Positions 27,206 to 40,251 of a stretch of 64,000 nucleotides of DNA are shown here, piece by piece. Location of the stretch: assembly GCA_902571955.1 (NCBI GenBank), contig CACGDZ010000001.1, positions 1 through 64,000 on the forward strand, read 5' to 3'. The DNA comes from an uncultured Pelagibacteraceae bacterium. GTDB taxonomy: Bacteria; Pseudomonadota; Alphaproteobacteria; Pelagibacterales; Pelagibacteraceae. A program made the translations under genes and the position numbers. How positions within the stretch are numbered: position 1 is the first letter of the stretch; each line of letters begins with the position of its first letter. The notes beneath the pieces are model-generated. The model searched no databases. It had not been told where the DNA came from and saw only the letters and a list, made by a program, of their open reading frames with translations.

Positions 27206-28252
27206 TTAAAAACCTGTTCTAAATTTATTTATCTTTTTTTTTATAAGCATCACTTTAAACAATTCACCCATTTGCTTTTCATCTGTCAAACGTCTTACTC
27301 GATAAAATAAATCTGCTTTTTGAGAAAATACTATATTTTTGCTTATTATTTCTGCTCTTTGAAAAATACCCATGTTTGTTAAAAATTTTTTTTGATTAGT
27401 AAAAATTGAATTAATTTCCTTAAATTGATTAATAAATTTCTCGAAAGAATGAAAATTTATATTGTAAGTAATATCAGAGTCTCCAATATTTTCCAAAATG
27501 TTGGAATACTTATGATTGTTTACTGCCTGAAGAGTTTCATGCATTTTGCTGTCTGCATAACCATAATCAATAAGTAACATTCCCCCATCATTTTTTTGTA
27601 TTAATTCGCAAATTATTCTTAGATATCTAAATGAATCTGGCGAATATTCTATAACGTCTTGATTTTTCGATATTTCGAAATTTAAATGTTTTTCAATTTT
27701 TTCTAAATTAATTTTTTCTTCTTTAAATTCAGCTTTTTTTGGATCATTCAAATTCACAAATCTTTCAAACCAAACATCTTTTTTTTTAAAAAATTGTTTA
27801 ATTGGAATGGCATCAAAAAATTCATTAGCTAAAAAAATTGTAGGTTTTGAATTTATTTTTTCAATATCTTTTAACCATGAAAATTTTTTAGAATTTAAAT
27901 TTTTTTTTTGTTCTTTGATTAAAAAATTACTTTTCTCATGAATTAGAAAACTGCAGGCATTGTAACACTCTGGAAAATTCATTAGTGTCTCATCTATGAC
28001 TTTCATCATTTCCCCATTTCCAGCTCCAAGTTCTAGCAAATTAAATTTTTTCGGAGATCCTATACTTTTCCAAAAAGTAACTGTCCAAATTGCAATTATT
28101 TCTGAAAATAATCTTGTGATATTAGGAGAAGTAATAAAGTCTCCATCCTTTCCAAAAGGATTTTTTTTCATATAATAACCTTTGTCCTTATCGTAAAGAG
28201 CTAAATTTATAAATTGATCTAATGGTAAATTATTAGTTTTAGTGAGTTTCAT
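27206..28252 (-). CDS. SAM-dependent methyltransferase, MidA/NDUFAF7 family (DUF185)
   Basis: NDUFAF7 methylates an arginine of a complex I subunit in mitochondria; bacterial homologues are probably protein methyltransferases too. The 348-residue protein opens with LPLDQFINLALYDKDKGYY and has PFGKDGDFITSPNITRLF, both diagnostic of the family. The SAM-binding segment is LLELGAGNGEMM and a second block is FLANEFFDAIPIKQF. Its first 14 bases overlap the end of lgt. The lgt - DUF185 - pgeF order is conserved in alphaproteobacteria. The substrate here is inferred at best. Confidence 0.87.
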   Translation of the reverse strand: MKLTKTNNLPLDQFINLALYDKDKGYYMKKNPFGKDGDFITSPNITRLFSEIIAIWTVTFWKSIGSPKKFNLLELGAGNGEMMKVIDETLMNFPECYNACSFLIHEKSNFLIKEQKKNLNSKKFSWLKDIEKINSKPTIFLANEFFDAIPIKQFFKKKDVWFERFVNLNDPKKAEFKEEKINLEKIEKHLNFEISKNQDVIEYSPDSFRYLRIICELIQKNDGGMLLIDYGYADSKMHETLQAVNNHKYSNILENIGDSDITYNINFHSFEKFINQFKEINSIFTNQKKFLTNMGIFQRAEIISKNIVFSQKADLFYRVRRLTDEKQMGELFKVMLIKKKINKFRTGF

Positions 28253-29009
28253 ATTTTAAATAAAATAAGATTACCCCTGATAGTATAAATATTAAACTTA
28301 CTACTTGCCCCATCGTAAAGTTTAAGAATATATAACCTAGTTGTTCATCTGGTGATCTATAAAATTCAACAATAAATCTGAAGATCGAGTAAATAATTAA
28401 AAATAATCCTGAAATTACACCAGGTTTATTTGAAAATTTATTTCTAAAATAAATTAATAATAAAAATAGAAATAAACCTTCTAATAGTGCTTCGTATAAT
28501 TGTGAGGGATGTCTTGGAAGATTATCTATTTGAATAAATGTTACTGCCCAAGGGACATTAGTTAAAGTTCCATATAACTCTGAATTTATAAAGTTTGCTA
28601 TTCGTCCAAAAAATAATCCCACTGGAGCTACTAAAGCGACAATATCCATATATAAAAATGGATTTTGATTATTTTTTTTGGCAAAAAGTATAGATGCAAA
28701 AATAACTCCAATTAAACCACCATGGAAGGACATACCCCCTTGCCAAATTTTAAATATATCTAATGGATTGTTTACATAAAAACTCAAATTATAAATAAAA
28801 ATATAACCAAGTCTTCCTCCTAAAATTATACCTACAATTAAATAGGCTAAGTAATCATCAAATTTATTTTTGATTTCTATATCTTGAATAAACAATTTTT
28901 TAGCTAGTATCCAGCCTAATATAATTCCAAATATATAAGCTAAAGAATACCATCTGATTTCTAAAGAAAATATTTCTAAGGCTACTGGGTCAAAATTATT
29001 AATGAACAT
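28239..29009 (-). CDS. lgt: prolipoprotein diacylglyceryl transferase
   Basis: Lgt attaches diacylglycerol from phosphatidylglycerol to the lipobox cysteine of prolipoproteins. The 256-residue protein has seven membrane helices and the Lgt signature GRIANFINSELYG near residue 134. The first part is SLEIRWYSLAYIFGIILGW and the essential HGG motif lies in MSFHGGLIGV. It is the first gene of the run lgt - MidA-like - pgeF - prs - rplY - pth - ychF, and diverges from a small coiled-coil gene across 32 bases. Confidence 0.96.
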   Translation of the reverse strand: MFINNFDPVALEIFSLEIRWYSLAYIFGIILGWILAKKLFIQDIEIKNKFDDYLAYLIVGIILGGRLGYIFIYNLSFYVNNPLDIFKIWQGGMSFHGGLIGVIFASILFAKKNNQNPFLYMDIVALVAPVGLFFGRIANFINSELYGTLTNVPWAVTFIQIDNLPRHPSQLYEALLEGLFLFLLLIYFRNKFSNKPGVISGLFLIIYSIFRFIVEFYRSPDEQLGYIFLNFTMGQVVSLIFILSGVILFYLKYETH

Positions 29010-29041
29010 TTTTAATAATACTTATAATGTATATCTTAAAT

Positions 29042-29293
29042 ATGAAAAATTCTAAATTCATAATTGATAAGATTGCTAAATTAATAGAGCAAGGACTAGT
29101 ATCTTCAAAAGATTTAACTACAGAACTATTTAATATATTAAAATCTAAAAGAGATGAGTTTGTTTTTAAAATGAAACTTACAAGTAAAGATGAGTTCGAA
29201 GTACTCTCAAAACGTGTTGAGAATCTTGAAAATAAAATAAATAAACTTGAGAAAAAAAAAATAAAAAAAGTTAAAAAGGTAAGAAAACCTTAA
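29042..29293 (+). CDS. small C-terminal coiled-coil protein, UbiK/BMFP-like
   Basis: An 83-residue protein with a helical N-terminal half and a C-terminal coiled coil (FEVLSKRVENLENKINKLEKK) ending in a Lys-rich tail. This matches the size and layout of the UbiK / BMFP family (former DUF526), which assists ubiquinone synthesis or has membrane fusogenic activity. I prefer the ATG at 29042 over that at 29027, because an exact TATAAT (29023-29028) overlaps the earlier ATG and would place a transcript start just before the later one. It diverges from lgt, as in other alphaproteobacteria, and its end overlaps the kinase gene by 23 bases. Confidence 0.7.
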   Translation: MKNSKFIIDKIAKLIEQGLVSSKDLTTELFNILKSKRDEFVFKMKLTSKDEFEVLSKRVENLENKINKLEKKKIKKVKKVRKP

Positions 29294-30590
29294 CTCTTAA
29301 ACCATTCATTTTTGATTTTTCCAACATAATATTCCCCCCATGGGATTTGATAATATCTGATGAAATTGATAAACCAAGACCAACACTTGATTTCGAGTCT
29401 GCTCGACCCTTATCTATTTTATAGAAAGGTTTAAAGACATTTTCATACTCATTTTTTGGTATTCCAGGACCATCATCATCTATAATAATGAATAAGCTTG
29501 TATTTTTCTTACTCAAGCTAATTTCAACTTTATTACCATATTTTAGTGAATTATCGATTAGATTATTTAGACATCTATTAATTAAATTTTTCCTACCATT
29601 AAAGTAAATTCTTGCTGTTAAGTTTTGTGAAATATTTTTATTATTATATTTTTTAATAACTTCTGAAATTAATTCAGATAGATTAAACATTTCATCTTTT
29701 TCATCATACGATGAGCTAGTAAATTGTAAATATTCATTTAACATTTTCTCCATTTCATTGATGTCTTCAGTTAATTTATTAACTGTTTCTCTATCTTTTA
29801 TAAAAGCTAGTTGTAGTTTCATCCTAGTTAAAGGAGTCCTTAAATCATGACTTATTCCAGATAACATTTCTGTTCTTTGATTTATGTGTCTTTCAATTCT
29901 CTTTCTCATTTTATCAAATTCATGTCCTGCTTGTCTTATTTCAAGGGCTCCAGAAGGTTTGAACTCCTCAACATTTTCTCCTTTACCAAACCTTTCAGCC
30001 GCACGAGCTAGATTCGTGATTGGTCTAGTTTGATTTTTTAAAAATATTAGAGAAATAATCACCATTATAATTGCAGGCACTGTGATCCAAAGTGCAAATA
30101 TTCTTGCTGAAGAACTTGCAACTCTATCTTTAGGCACTAAAAATTTAAAATAACCATCATCATATTTTATTCTTAAATCAATTAATTCTTTATAACTTGT
30201 TGTATCAAACCAATATTCATTTAATCCAAATTTTGATTTAAGCTCTCTTCTTAAAGTTCTATCTATGGGACTGAACCATCTTTCAGTATTTGTATTTTGT
30301 AATTTTTCGTTATTGGTAAATTCAATGTTTAAATCTAAAAATATGGAAAAAAGATCAAGTAACTCTTGTTTATTTTCTTGTTCATTTCCATAAGCCTCAA
30401 TAAAAGTACTAATTTCATTTACTAAAGTCCTTGTCATACCTTTATTTGTTTTTATCCAAAGGCTATCAAAAAAAACAATCGTTATAACTAGCTGTAAAAC
30501 TATAACTGGTATAGCAACAATAAGTAGAGCTCTATAAAATAATCTTTTAGGTAATATTTTTTTAAAAAAATCACTCAATCCAAAGAACAT
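29271..30590 (-). CDS. EnvZ-type sensor histidine kinase
   Basis: The 439-residue kinase has a membrane helix near residues 19-41, a periplasmic domain of about 120 residues, and a second helix near 165-185. A HAMP domain then leads to the H-box MLSGISHDLRTPLTRMKLQL near residue 245 and the ATPase domain (N-box NLIDNSLKYG, G1 DDDGPGIP, G2 VGLGLSI). It partners the OmpR-type regulator, whose gene overlaps its start by 20 bases. The periplasmic domain gives no obvious ligand clue. It is one of few two-component systems expected in a SAR11-size genome. Confidence 0.92.
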   Translation of the reverse strand: MFFGLSDFFKKILPKRLFYRALLIVAIPVIVLQLVITIVFFDSLWIKTNKGMTRTLVNEISTFIEAYGNEQENKQELLDLFSIFLDLNIEFTNNEKLQNTNTERWFSPIDRTLRRELKSKFGLNEYWFDTTSYKELIDLRIKYDDGYFKFLVPKDRVASSSARIFALWITVPAIIMVIISLIFLKNQTRPITNLARAAERFGKGENVEEFKPSGALEIRQAGHEFDKMRKRIERHINQRTEMLSGISHDLRTPLTRMKLQLAFIKDRETVNKLTEDINEMEKMLNEYLQFTSSSYDEKDEMFNLSELISEVIKKYNNKNISQNLTARIYFNGRKNLINRCLNNLIDNSLKYGNKVEISLSKKNTSLFIIIDDDGPGIPKNEYENVFKPFYKIDKGRADSKSSVGLGLSISSDIIKSHGGNIMLEKSKMNGLRVKVFLPF

Positions 30591-31248
30591 ATCCTGTACC
30601 TCTTATTGTTTGTAAAAATTTTGGATTTTTAGGATCAATTTCAATTTTCTTTCTTAATCGAGTAATAACAACATCTATTGATCTTTCTTTATCTAGATTA
30701 ATTAATTGACCAATATCTTCTCTAGAAAAAGTTTTACCTGGATAACTAATCATCTGTTCTAAAATTACTTTTTCTGTTGCATTAATTTTAAACTCTCTAT
30801 TATTCTTAAATATCAAAAATTTATTTAAATCAATTTTTACGTTTTCAAATTCTATAACTCTTTTTTGATCTATTTTGATGGTTTTGTTTAAAATATTTTT
30901 AATTCTTAAAATTAATTCTTTTGGTTCAAAAGGCTTTGGCAAATAATCATCAGCTCCAACTTCTAATCCTTCAACTCTTTCTTTAGCTTCACCTTTGGCA
31001 GTTAGGAGTATTACTGGTGTTTCTAATTTTTTTTTATTTTCCATTATAAACTCAAGTCCACTTTTACCTGGCATCATGATATCTAGAACTATTAAATCAA
31101 ACTTGATTATTTTTATTTTTTCCAAAGCATTTTCTGCACTATTCGCGGTTGTGACTAAAAAATTATTCTCGTTAAGGTATTTTTTTACAAGTGATCTGAT
31201 ACCGTCGTCATCATCAACCATCAATATATGTGCAATAAATTTATCCAT
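30571..31248 (-). CDS. petR: OmpR-family response regulator, PetR-like
   Basis: The 225 residues comprise a receiver domain (acidic pocket LMVDDDDGIR, phospho-acceptor Asp in LIVLDIMMPGKSG, Lys in LPKPFEPKEL) and an OmpR winged-helix DNA-binding domain ending RGTGYVLWIE. It is flanked by a MarR gene (8-base overlap) and a kinase gene (20-base overlap). In Rhodobacter a MarR-type PetP and OmpR-type PetR are encoded together and support cytochrome bc1 expression. The pairing and the petABC operon 8 kb away make PetR likely, but the name rests on gene order and family, not on a target site I can see. Confidence 0.72.
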   Translation of the reverse strand: MDKFIAHILMVDDDDGIRSLVKKYLNENNFLVTTANSAENALEKIKIIKFDLIVLDIMMPGKSGLEFIMENKKKLETPVILLTAKGEAKERVEGLEVGADDYLPKPFEPKELILRIKNILNKTIKIDQKRVIEFENVKIDLNKFLIFKNNREFKINATEKVILEQMISYPGKTFSREDIGQLINLDKERSIDVVITRLRKKIEIDPKNPKFLQTIRGTGYVLWIE

Positions 31249-31678
31249 TAATAATTTTATTTAATACGTTATCAAAATTAATAACTTCTTCAGATCTTGA
31301 ATTTAGTAAAGCGTTATAAATTCTTTTTTTTTGTAAATTAAAAATTTCATTAAATATTTTTTTACCTTTTTCATTAAGAAAGATATGCTTTACTCTAGTA
31401 TCTTGATCATCTTTTTTAAACACAACAATATCTAATTTAATTAAATCTTTGAGAACTCTATTCAAACTTTGTTTTGTTACTTTTAATCTTTTTAAAAGCT
31501 CTGAAATTGAAATTCCTTCGTACATTGATACCAAGTGAATTACTTTATGATGTGCTAAACCAATTGAATATCTATCTAATATTTTTTTTGAGTCTGAAAA
31601 GGTTTCTCTGTAGCTTACGAACAGTTTTTCAATAAGACCCTTAAGCTGCTCATCTTTTAAATATAAAAGTTCTTTCAT
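31241..31678 (-). CDS. petP: MarR-family transcriptional regulator, PetP-like
   Basis: A 145-residue winged-helix regulator. The recognition region is ISELLKRLKVTKQSLNRVLKDL and the wing is KKDDQDTRVKHIFLNEKG, the MarR DxRxxxxxLT-type signature. It overlaps the response regulator start by 8 bases, so the two are translated together, and diverges from ilvE. The MarR-OmpR pairing matches petP-petR of Rhodobacter. Which signal or promoter it responds to cannot be read from the sequence. Confidence 0.72.
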   Translation of the reverse strand: MKELLYLKDEQLKGLIEKLFVSYRETFSDSKKILDRYSIGLAHHKVIHLVSMYEGISISELLKRLKVTKQSLNRVLKDLIKLDIVVFKKDDQDTRVKHIFLNEKGKKIFNEIFNLQKKRIYNALLNSRSEEVINFDNVLNKIING

Positions 31679-31693
31679 TATAGGTAAGTTATA

Positions 31694-31722
31694 TTGACAT
31701 ATTAAAGATACAAAGATATTTT
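31694..31722 (+). promoter_or_regulatory. putative promoter of ilvE
   Basis: An exact -35 TTGACA (31694-31699), 17-base spacer and TATTTT (31717-31722) would start transcription about 22 bases before the ilvE ATG at 31751. The element lies in the 72-base gap shared with the divergent MarR gene, so that regulator could act here. Confidence 0.5.
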
Positions 31723-31750
31723 TCAGTTATAAATTAAAATATTTTCACAC

Positions 31751-32632
31751 ATGATACCTTACGACAAGAGATCTGGAAAAATATGGTACAACAACGAATT
31801 AGTTGATTGGGCTGATGTTAAATTGCATGTTTTAAGTCATGGAATGCACTACGCTAGTTGTGTATTTGAAGGTGAGAGAGTTTATGATGGTTCAATTTTC
31901 AAATTAGAAGAGCATACCTCAAGATTTTTTTATTCTGCAAAACGAATGGGTTTCGACATTCCATATACTGAAGAGGAAATAAATATTGCATCAAATAAGA
32001 TTGTTACGACTCAAAAAGTAGAAAATGGTTATGTGAGACCTGTGGCTTGGAGAGGTAGTGAGATGATGGCTATTTCAGCACAACACACAAAAATTCATGT
32101 TGCGATAGCAACCTGGGAGTGGGGATCGTATTTTGATCCTAAACTTAAAGTTGAAGGAATAAGATTAAATATTTCAAATTGGAGAAGACCAGCTCCTAAC
32201 ACAATACCATGGGATACGAAAGCATCAGGTTTATATATGATTTGTACTCTTTCAAAACATGAGGCTGAAAAACAGGGTTTTACGGATTCATTAATGTTGG
32301 ATCATGAGGGAAATATTGCTGAGGCAACAGGGGCAAATATTTTTTTTAAAGATAAAAATGGAGAAATCCATACTCCCATACCAGATTCATTTTTAGATGG
32401 TATCACCAGAAGAACTGTAATTGGAATAGCAAAATCTAAAAATATAAAAGTCCATGAAAGAAAAATTAGTCCAACAGAACTTCCAAATTTTGTTGGTTGT
32501 TTTTTAACAGGAACTGCAGCAGAGGTAACTCCTGTCTCATGTATTGCAGAAAATCAATTTGTAGTTTGTGACACTATTATTGATTTAAATGAAAGTTATC
32601 AAAAATTAGTTAGGAAGAAAAAAGCAGCTTAA
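31751..32632 (+). CDS. ilvE: branched-chain-amino-acid aminotransferase
   Basis: IlvE interconverts Val, Leu and Ile with their 2-oxo acids using PLP. The 293-residue class IV aminotransferase begins with GKIWYNNELVDWADVKLHVL and GMHYASCVFEGERVYDG. The PLP lysine lies in PWDTKASGLYMICTLSK near residue 160. EATGANIFF and the FLTGTAAEVTPV block near residue 255 complete the active site. It is a monocistronic plus-strand gene whose stop overlaps the end of pgsA by 4 bases. Confidence 0.95.
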   Translation: MIPYDKRSGKIWYNNELVDWADVKLHVLSHGMHYASCVFEGERVYDGSIFKLEEHTSRFFYSAKRMGFDIPYTEEEINIASNKIVTTQKVENGYVRPVAWRGSEMMAISAQHTKIHVAIATWEWGSYFDPKLKVEGIRLNISNWRRPAPNTIPWDTKASGLYMICTLSKHEAEKQGFTDSLMLDHEGNIAEATGANIFFKDKNGEIHTPIPDSFLDGITRRTVIGIAKSKNIKVHERKISPTELPNFVGCFLTGTAAEVTPVSCIAENQFVVCDTIIDLNESYQKLVRKKKAA

Positions 32633-33213
32633 TCTTTACTGTCTTCAGACATTGCGTGATCAATGCCTTTGCGCATATAATCATATGCGGTAAAAAGTGT
32701 TAAAGCAGCCGATAGCCATAAAAAAATTATACCAATGGTTTGTGCGTTATAATCTTGGAAGTTAATTATTTTATTTCCTGTATCTCCAGACAATAAAAGA
32801 GCTATAGCTACCATTTGTAATACCGTTTTAAGTTTTGCAAGGTTTGAAACAGGTAGTTTTATTTTTCCTTTTGCTAAAAATTCTCTTAAACCTGAAATTA
32901 AAATTTCCCTTGTAAGAATTATTATTGCTGCAATAACTTCATAATTTCTAATAGTACCATCCATAACTAAAAGTATTAATGCTGTTGCGACAATAATTTT
33001 ATCAGCTATAGGATCTAGTAACTCTCCTAATTTTGATTCTACCCCAAACATTCTAGCTAACATTCCGTCTAGAAAGTCAGTAAAAGATGCAACTATAAAT
33101 AAAATTAAAGCAGTTAGATCACCATAAAAACCTGGAAGATAAAAAGCTAAGACAAAAAAAGGGACTATTATTATTCGTCCGATAGTCAATATATTTGGAA
33201 TTTTTTTAATCAT
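32629..33213 (-). CDS. pgsA: CDP-diacylglycerol--glycerol-3-phosphate 3-phosphatidyltransferase
   Basis: PgsA makes phosphatidylglycerophosphate, the precursor of phosphatidylglycerol and the lipid donor for Lgt. The 194-residue membrane protein has the CDP-alcohol phosphotransferase motif D-G-x2-A-R-x8-G-x3-D-x3-D, visible as DFLDGMLARMFGVESKLGEL followed by LDPIADK. It lies 2 bases after uvrC on the same strand, the uvrC-pgsA order familiar from many proteobacteria. It converges on ilvE. Confidence 0.95.
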   Translation of the reverse strand: MIKKIPNILTIGRIIIVPFFVLAFYLPGFYGDLTALILFIVASFTDFLDGMLARMFGVESKLGELLDPIADKIIVATALILLVMDGTIRNYEVIAAIIILTREILISGLREFLAKGKIKLPVSNLAKLKTVLQMVAIALLLSGDTGNKIINFQDYNAQTIGIIFLWLSAALTLFTAYDYMRKGIDHAMSEDSKD

Positions 33214-33215
33214 AA

Positions 33216-35051
33216 TTATTCGTGAAAAAAGTTGTATATCTTTTTTGCTACTTTTTCCTCAACACCTTCCACAGATTTTATCTCATCTAAACTTGCAGAC
33301 TCAACAGATCTTGCAGATCCAAAATGATTTAATAGAGCCCTTTTTCTTATAGCTCCAATACCATCTATTTGGTCTAATAAAGATTTGCTTATTCCTTTTT
33401 TCCTTTTTGCTCTATGAGCACTTATAGCAAATCTATGTGACTCATCCCTAATTCTTTGAAGAAAAAATAGGGTTGGGTCGTTTCTATCAAATTTGTATTC
33501 TTTACCATTATGAAAAAAGGTTTCATTTCCACTGTTTCTAAACTTACCCTTTGCTATAGCAATAACTGGAATATCGTGAAGACCTAGCTCGTTAAGACTT
33601 TCTCTAGCAACTGAGTATTGACCCTTACCCCCATCAACTAGAACTAAATCAGGAAAAGTAAGGTAATTATCTTTTTCTTGAACTGCTCTTTTGAACCTTC
33701 TATTTAATACTTCTTTCATCATTCCATAATCATCTTGTTCATTTTTCTTATGTTTTATATTAAATTTTCTATATCTTTTTTTAATAAATCCTTCATCGCC
33801 ATAAGCTATTAATGCTCCCACACTATTTGTGCCTTGAATATGACTGTTATCATATACTTCAATTAAATTTATACTCGTTTCTAAATTAAATTTTTTAGCA
33901 ACTGAATCGAACAATTCCTTGTTATTCTGACTTTCATAAAGTTTTCTATTCAGGCTATCTTTTGCATTTTTAATTGCTTGATTGATAACTTTTAGTTTTG
34001 ATCCTTTTTTTGCAACCGAAATATTAATCTGTTTTCCCTCTTTTTGAGTAAGTGTTTTTTCAATTAAAGCTTTTTCTTTTATTTCTTCTGATAGAATAAC
34101 TGATGATGGAACACTCTTATTTTCATAAAATTGAGAAACAAATGAATTTAGAATTTCACTAAATTCTTCGTCTGGATCATGTTTTGGAAAAAAAGCCTGA
34201 TTGCCCCAATTTTGTTTTGATCGATAAAAAAATACCTGAATACAAGTTTTTCCAGATTCTTTATATCCAGCAATAACATCTGCCTCAACTAAATTTGCTT
34301 CATTAATTCTTTGAGAGGATTGAATTATATTTAGCGCTTTAATTCTGTCCCTTAATATAACAGCTTTTTCAAAATTGAGATCTTCACTTGCCTTTTCCAT
34401 TTGATTTGAAAGATTTTTTTGAATTTTCCTAGACTTACCAGAGACAAATTCAATCGCATCTTCTACAGTTTGATTATATTCTTCCTTTTTTACAAAACCC
34501 ACGCAAGGTCCTGAACATCTTTTGATTTGATATAAAATACATGGTCTTTCTCTGTTTTTGAAAACTGTATCATCACATACTCTTAAGTGAAAAATTTTTT
34601 GGATCATTTTTATTGTCCAATTTGCTGAACCAGCAGATGCAAAAGGTCCAAAATAAAAACCTTCTTTGGTTTTTTTACCTCTATGTCTTTTTATTTGAGG
34701 CCATTTATCTTTGTTTCCAATAAATATAAATGGAAATGATTTGTCATCACGTAAAAGGATATTAAATTTAGGCTTATGCTTTTTGATTAAATTTGCCTCT
34801 AAAAGTAATGCTTCACTTTCATTAGATGTTGTTGTTATCTCTAATTTTCTTGTCTGTGAAAGCATTCTCTCTGTTCTAATGATATGATTTTTTTCTGAAA
34901 TGTAACTTTTTAATCTGTTCGGTAGGTTTTTAGCTTTACCAACGTAAAGAATTTCACTTTTGTCGTTAAGCATCCTGTACACACCAGGAAGTTTTGGTAC
35001 CAAAGGTAACTCTTTTTTTATTACTTCTTTTCCTATTTCAGAGCTTATCAT
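33216..35051 (-). CDS. uvrC: UvrABC system protein C
   Basis: UvrC makes both incisions around a DNA lesion in nucleotide excision repair. The 611-residue protein has the GIY-YIG nuclease ([10 protein letters not shown] and [17 protein letters not shown]), the UVR domain, the RNase H-like C-terminal nuclease ([17 protein letters not shown]), and helix-hairpin-helix motifs at the end ([16 protein letters not shown]). I chose the ATG at 35051. A TTG at 35081 would lengthen the overlap with folB to 44 bases without adding conserved sequence. uvrB is two genes upstream on the same strand, so both repair subunits could be cotranscribed. Confidence 0.96.
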   Translation of the reverse strand: MISSEIGKEVIKKELPLVPKLPGVYRMLNDKSEILYVGKAKNLPNRLKSYISEKNHIIRTERMLSQTRKLEITTTSNESEALLLEANLIKKHKPKFNILLRDDKSFPFIFIGNKDKWPQIKRHRGKKTKEGFYFGPFASAGSANWTIKMIQKIFHLRVCDDTVFKNRERPCILYQIKRCSGPCVGFVKKEEYNQTVEDAIEFVSGKSRKIQKNLSNQMEKASEDLNFEKAVILRDRIKALNIIQSSQRINEANLVEADVIAGYKESGKTCIQVFFYRSKQNWGNQAFFPKHDPDEEFSEILNSFVSQFYENKSVPSSVILSEEIKEKALIEKTLTQKEGKQINISVAKKGSKLKVINQAIKNAKDSLNRKLYESQNNKELFDSVAKKFNLETSINLIEVYDNSHIQGTNSVGALIAYGDEGFIKKRYRKFNIKHKKNEQDDYGMMKEVLNRRFKRAVQEKDNYLTFPDLVLVDGGKGQYSVARESLNELGLHDIPVIAIAKGKFRNSGNETFFHNGKEYKFDRNDPTLFFLQRIRDESHRFAISAHRAKRKKGISKSLLDQIDGIGAIRKRALLNHFGSARSVESASLDEIKSVEGVEEKVAKKIYNFFHE

Positions 35052-35463
35052 GGCTTCTCTTTTTGGTAATTTGAATACCAACCGATGAACACTGTTTTAA
35101 GATTTCTAATTTTTCAATTTTTAACATTATTTTAGCAATTCTTTTGTCTTTAAATAGTTCATCAAAAACAGCTTCTGCCAGGGTTTCTAAAAAATTGTAA
35201 TGTTTCTTTTTTACAAGTTTCGCAATTAATTTCACAATTGTTCCATAATTTACAATAGATTTTATATCTTTATCGCTAGAGGGTTTTTTATCTTCATAAT
35301 CTATTTCGAGACTAAATTTTACTTTTTGTGATTTTTCTTTTTCAGAGTCGTAATAACCAAGTTTTAAATCTAAAATTAACTCATTAATTAGTATTTTTTT
35401 CTCATAATTAAATAGGCTTTTATTCTTGTCTATTTTTACTATTTTCAAATTATTCTTTTTCAT
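35038..35463 (-). CDS. folB: dihydroneopterin aldolase family protein
   Basis: FolB cleaves dihydroneopterin in folate synthesis. The 141 residues have the family pattern [19 protein letters not shown] (usual L.v...iGv...Er...Q.v), then [19 protein letters not shown] (usual DY..v) and [13 protein letters not shown]. The start is the ATG at 35463, which overlaps the SDR stop (ATGA). A longer TTG-started frame from 35493 is unnecessary. The N-terminal 20 residues are Lys-rich and not conserved. The SDR upstream looks like a pteridine reductase, so both genes point to pterin chemistry. Confidence 0.82.
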   Translation of the reverse strand: MKKNNLKIVKIDKNKSLFNYEKKILINELILDLKLGYYDSEKEKSQKVKFSLEIDYEDKKPSSDKDIKSIVNYGTIVKLIAKLVKKKHYNFLETLAEAVFDELFKDKRIAKIMLKIEKLEILKQCSSVGIQITKKRSHDKL

Positions 35464-36193
35464 TCTTTGCCCATTACATCTGGTGTTTGCCAATTAAGAT
35501 TTTGACCACTATCAATAGCCAAAACTTGGCCAGTAATAGATATATTTTTAATGAAAAAGTCAACAGCATTACATATTTGTTCTACATCAACTTGTCTTTT
35601 TAAGGGTGTTGCCAAATATTGCTTTTTGAAATGTTTTTCAGATTGTCTTTGATTTTTTATAGTAGGCCCAGGCGCAATTGCATTTACTCTAATATTAGGA
35701 GCTAAACTCATAGCGCTAGTTTTTGTTAGAGTATACAAACCAGTTTTGCTAAGAGTGTATGAAAAGAAGTATGGGGTTAATTTGAACACTCTTTGATCAA
35801 CAATATTTATAATATTGTTATTTTTGCCTTTAACATTTTTAGCAAATTCTTTTGTTAATAGTGCAGGTGCTCTTAAATTAGTCCTTAAATGTTTACTCCA
35901 ACTATCTAAAGAAAAATTTTCTAATTTATCATTTTCAAATAAAGAGGCATTGTTAATAAGACAATCAAATATTTTTAGTTTTGATTTTGCAAATTTAATT
36001 ATTTTTTTAATATCAGTTTCTTTACTTAAATCACCTTTGACTAAGTACACTTTTGAACCTTTATTGGATAATTCTTTCTTTAACTTTTCTGCCTTCAATT
36101 TTGATTTATTATAATGAATCAAGATTTCAACATTTGGACTAGATAACTTTCTCGCAATTGCAGCACCAATTCTAGTAGCTCCACCAGTAATAA

Positions 36194-36212
<19 letters not shown>
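35460..36212 (-). CDS. short-chain dehydrogenase, pteridine-reductase-like
   Basis: The 250-residue Rossmann protein starts with [15 protein letters not shown]. This TGx3RxG form is used by pteridine reductases (PTR1, FolM) instead of the common TGx3GxG. The catalytic region reads [22 protein letters not shown]: the Tyr-x3-Lys pair is present, and Asp replaces the classical catalytic Ser, again as in PTR1/FolM. LINNASLF is the NNAG-type motif. It is coupled to folB by an ATGA overlap and to uvrB by a 19-base overlap. I infer a dihydropterin or dihydrofolate reductase role; a general SDR with another substrate remains possible. Confidence 0.75.
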
Positions 36213-39603
<3,391 letters not shown>

Positions 39604-39604
<1 letters not shown>

Positions 39605-40251
39605 TGAAAACAGCCATAGTATTTGGTTCCACTGGATTAATTGGTGGCCATTTAGTTAATCAATTAATTCAAGATAATTATTACACTAAAGTTAAGATTT
39701 TCGTTCGTTCACAAACTTCAATTAATAATGAAAAAGTTGAGGTAATAAATATTGATTTTAATAATTTAGAAAGTCATAAAACTGAAATTACTGGGGATGA
39801 TTGTTTTTTTTGTATTGGTACTACAAAACAAAATTCTCCTGATAAAAACGATTACCAAAAAGTAGAGCTAGATATTCCAAAGGAAATTGCACAAATTGCA
39901 AAAGCTAATTCAGTTGAGTCATTTATTTTTATTTCTTCAATATATGCTAATCCAAATAGTTCTGGAAATTATGTGAAATTTAAAGGTTTAGTTGAAGAAG
40001 AATTAAAAAGATTAAACTTCTCTAAATTAGGAATATTAAGACCTTCTTTTTTAATGGGGAAAAGAAAAGAGAACAGAGTAGGTGAAAAAATAGGTATTTT
40101 GACATTTAGCGCATTGTCGCCTTTGTTATTTGGGCCATTTAAAAAAATGAGACCAATCAGTTCAGAAAATGTTGCAAAAGCAATGATCAAAATTGCTAAA
40201 GAAAATTTGCAAAAAATTACGTTTGAGTCTGATGAAATTTTAAAATTATAA
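39604..40251 (+). CDS. NAD(P)H-binding protein, HTATIP2/YbjT-like atypical SDR
   Basis: A 215-residue Rossmann protein with the N-terminal IVFGSTGLIGGHLVNQLI motif (GxxGxxG). It then has FFCIGTTKQNSPDKNDYQKV and FIFISSIYANPNSSGNYVKFK, where the Tyr/Lys pair of atypical SDRs sits. ILRPSFLMG is the proline-arginine block of the family. Such proteins act as NADPH sensors or assist quinone or complex I related processes; no substrate is evident. It is coupled to the aminotransferase gene by a one-base overlap and ends one base before the convergent epimerase stop. Confidence 0.75.
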
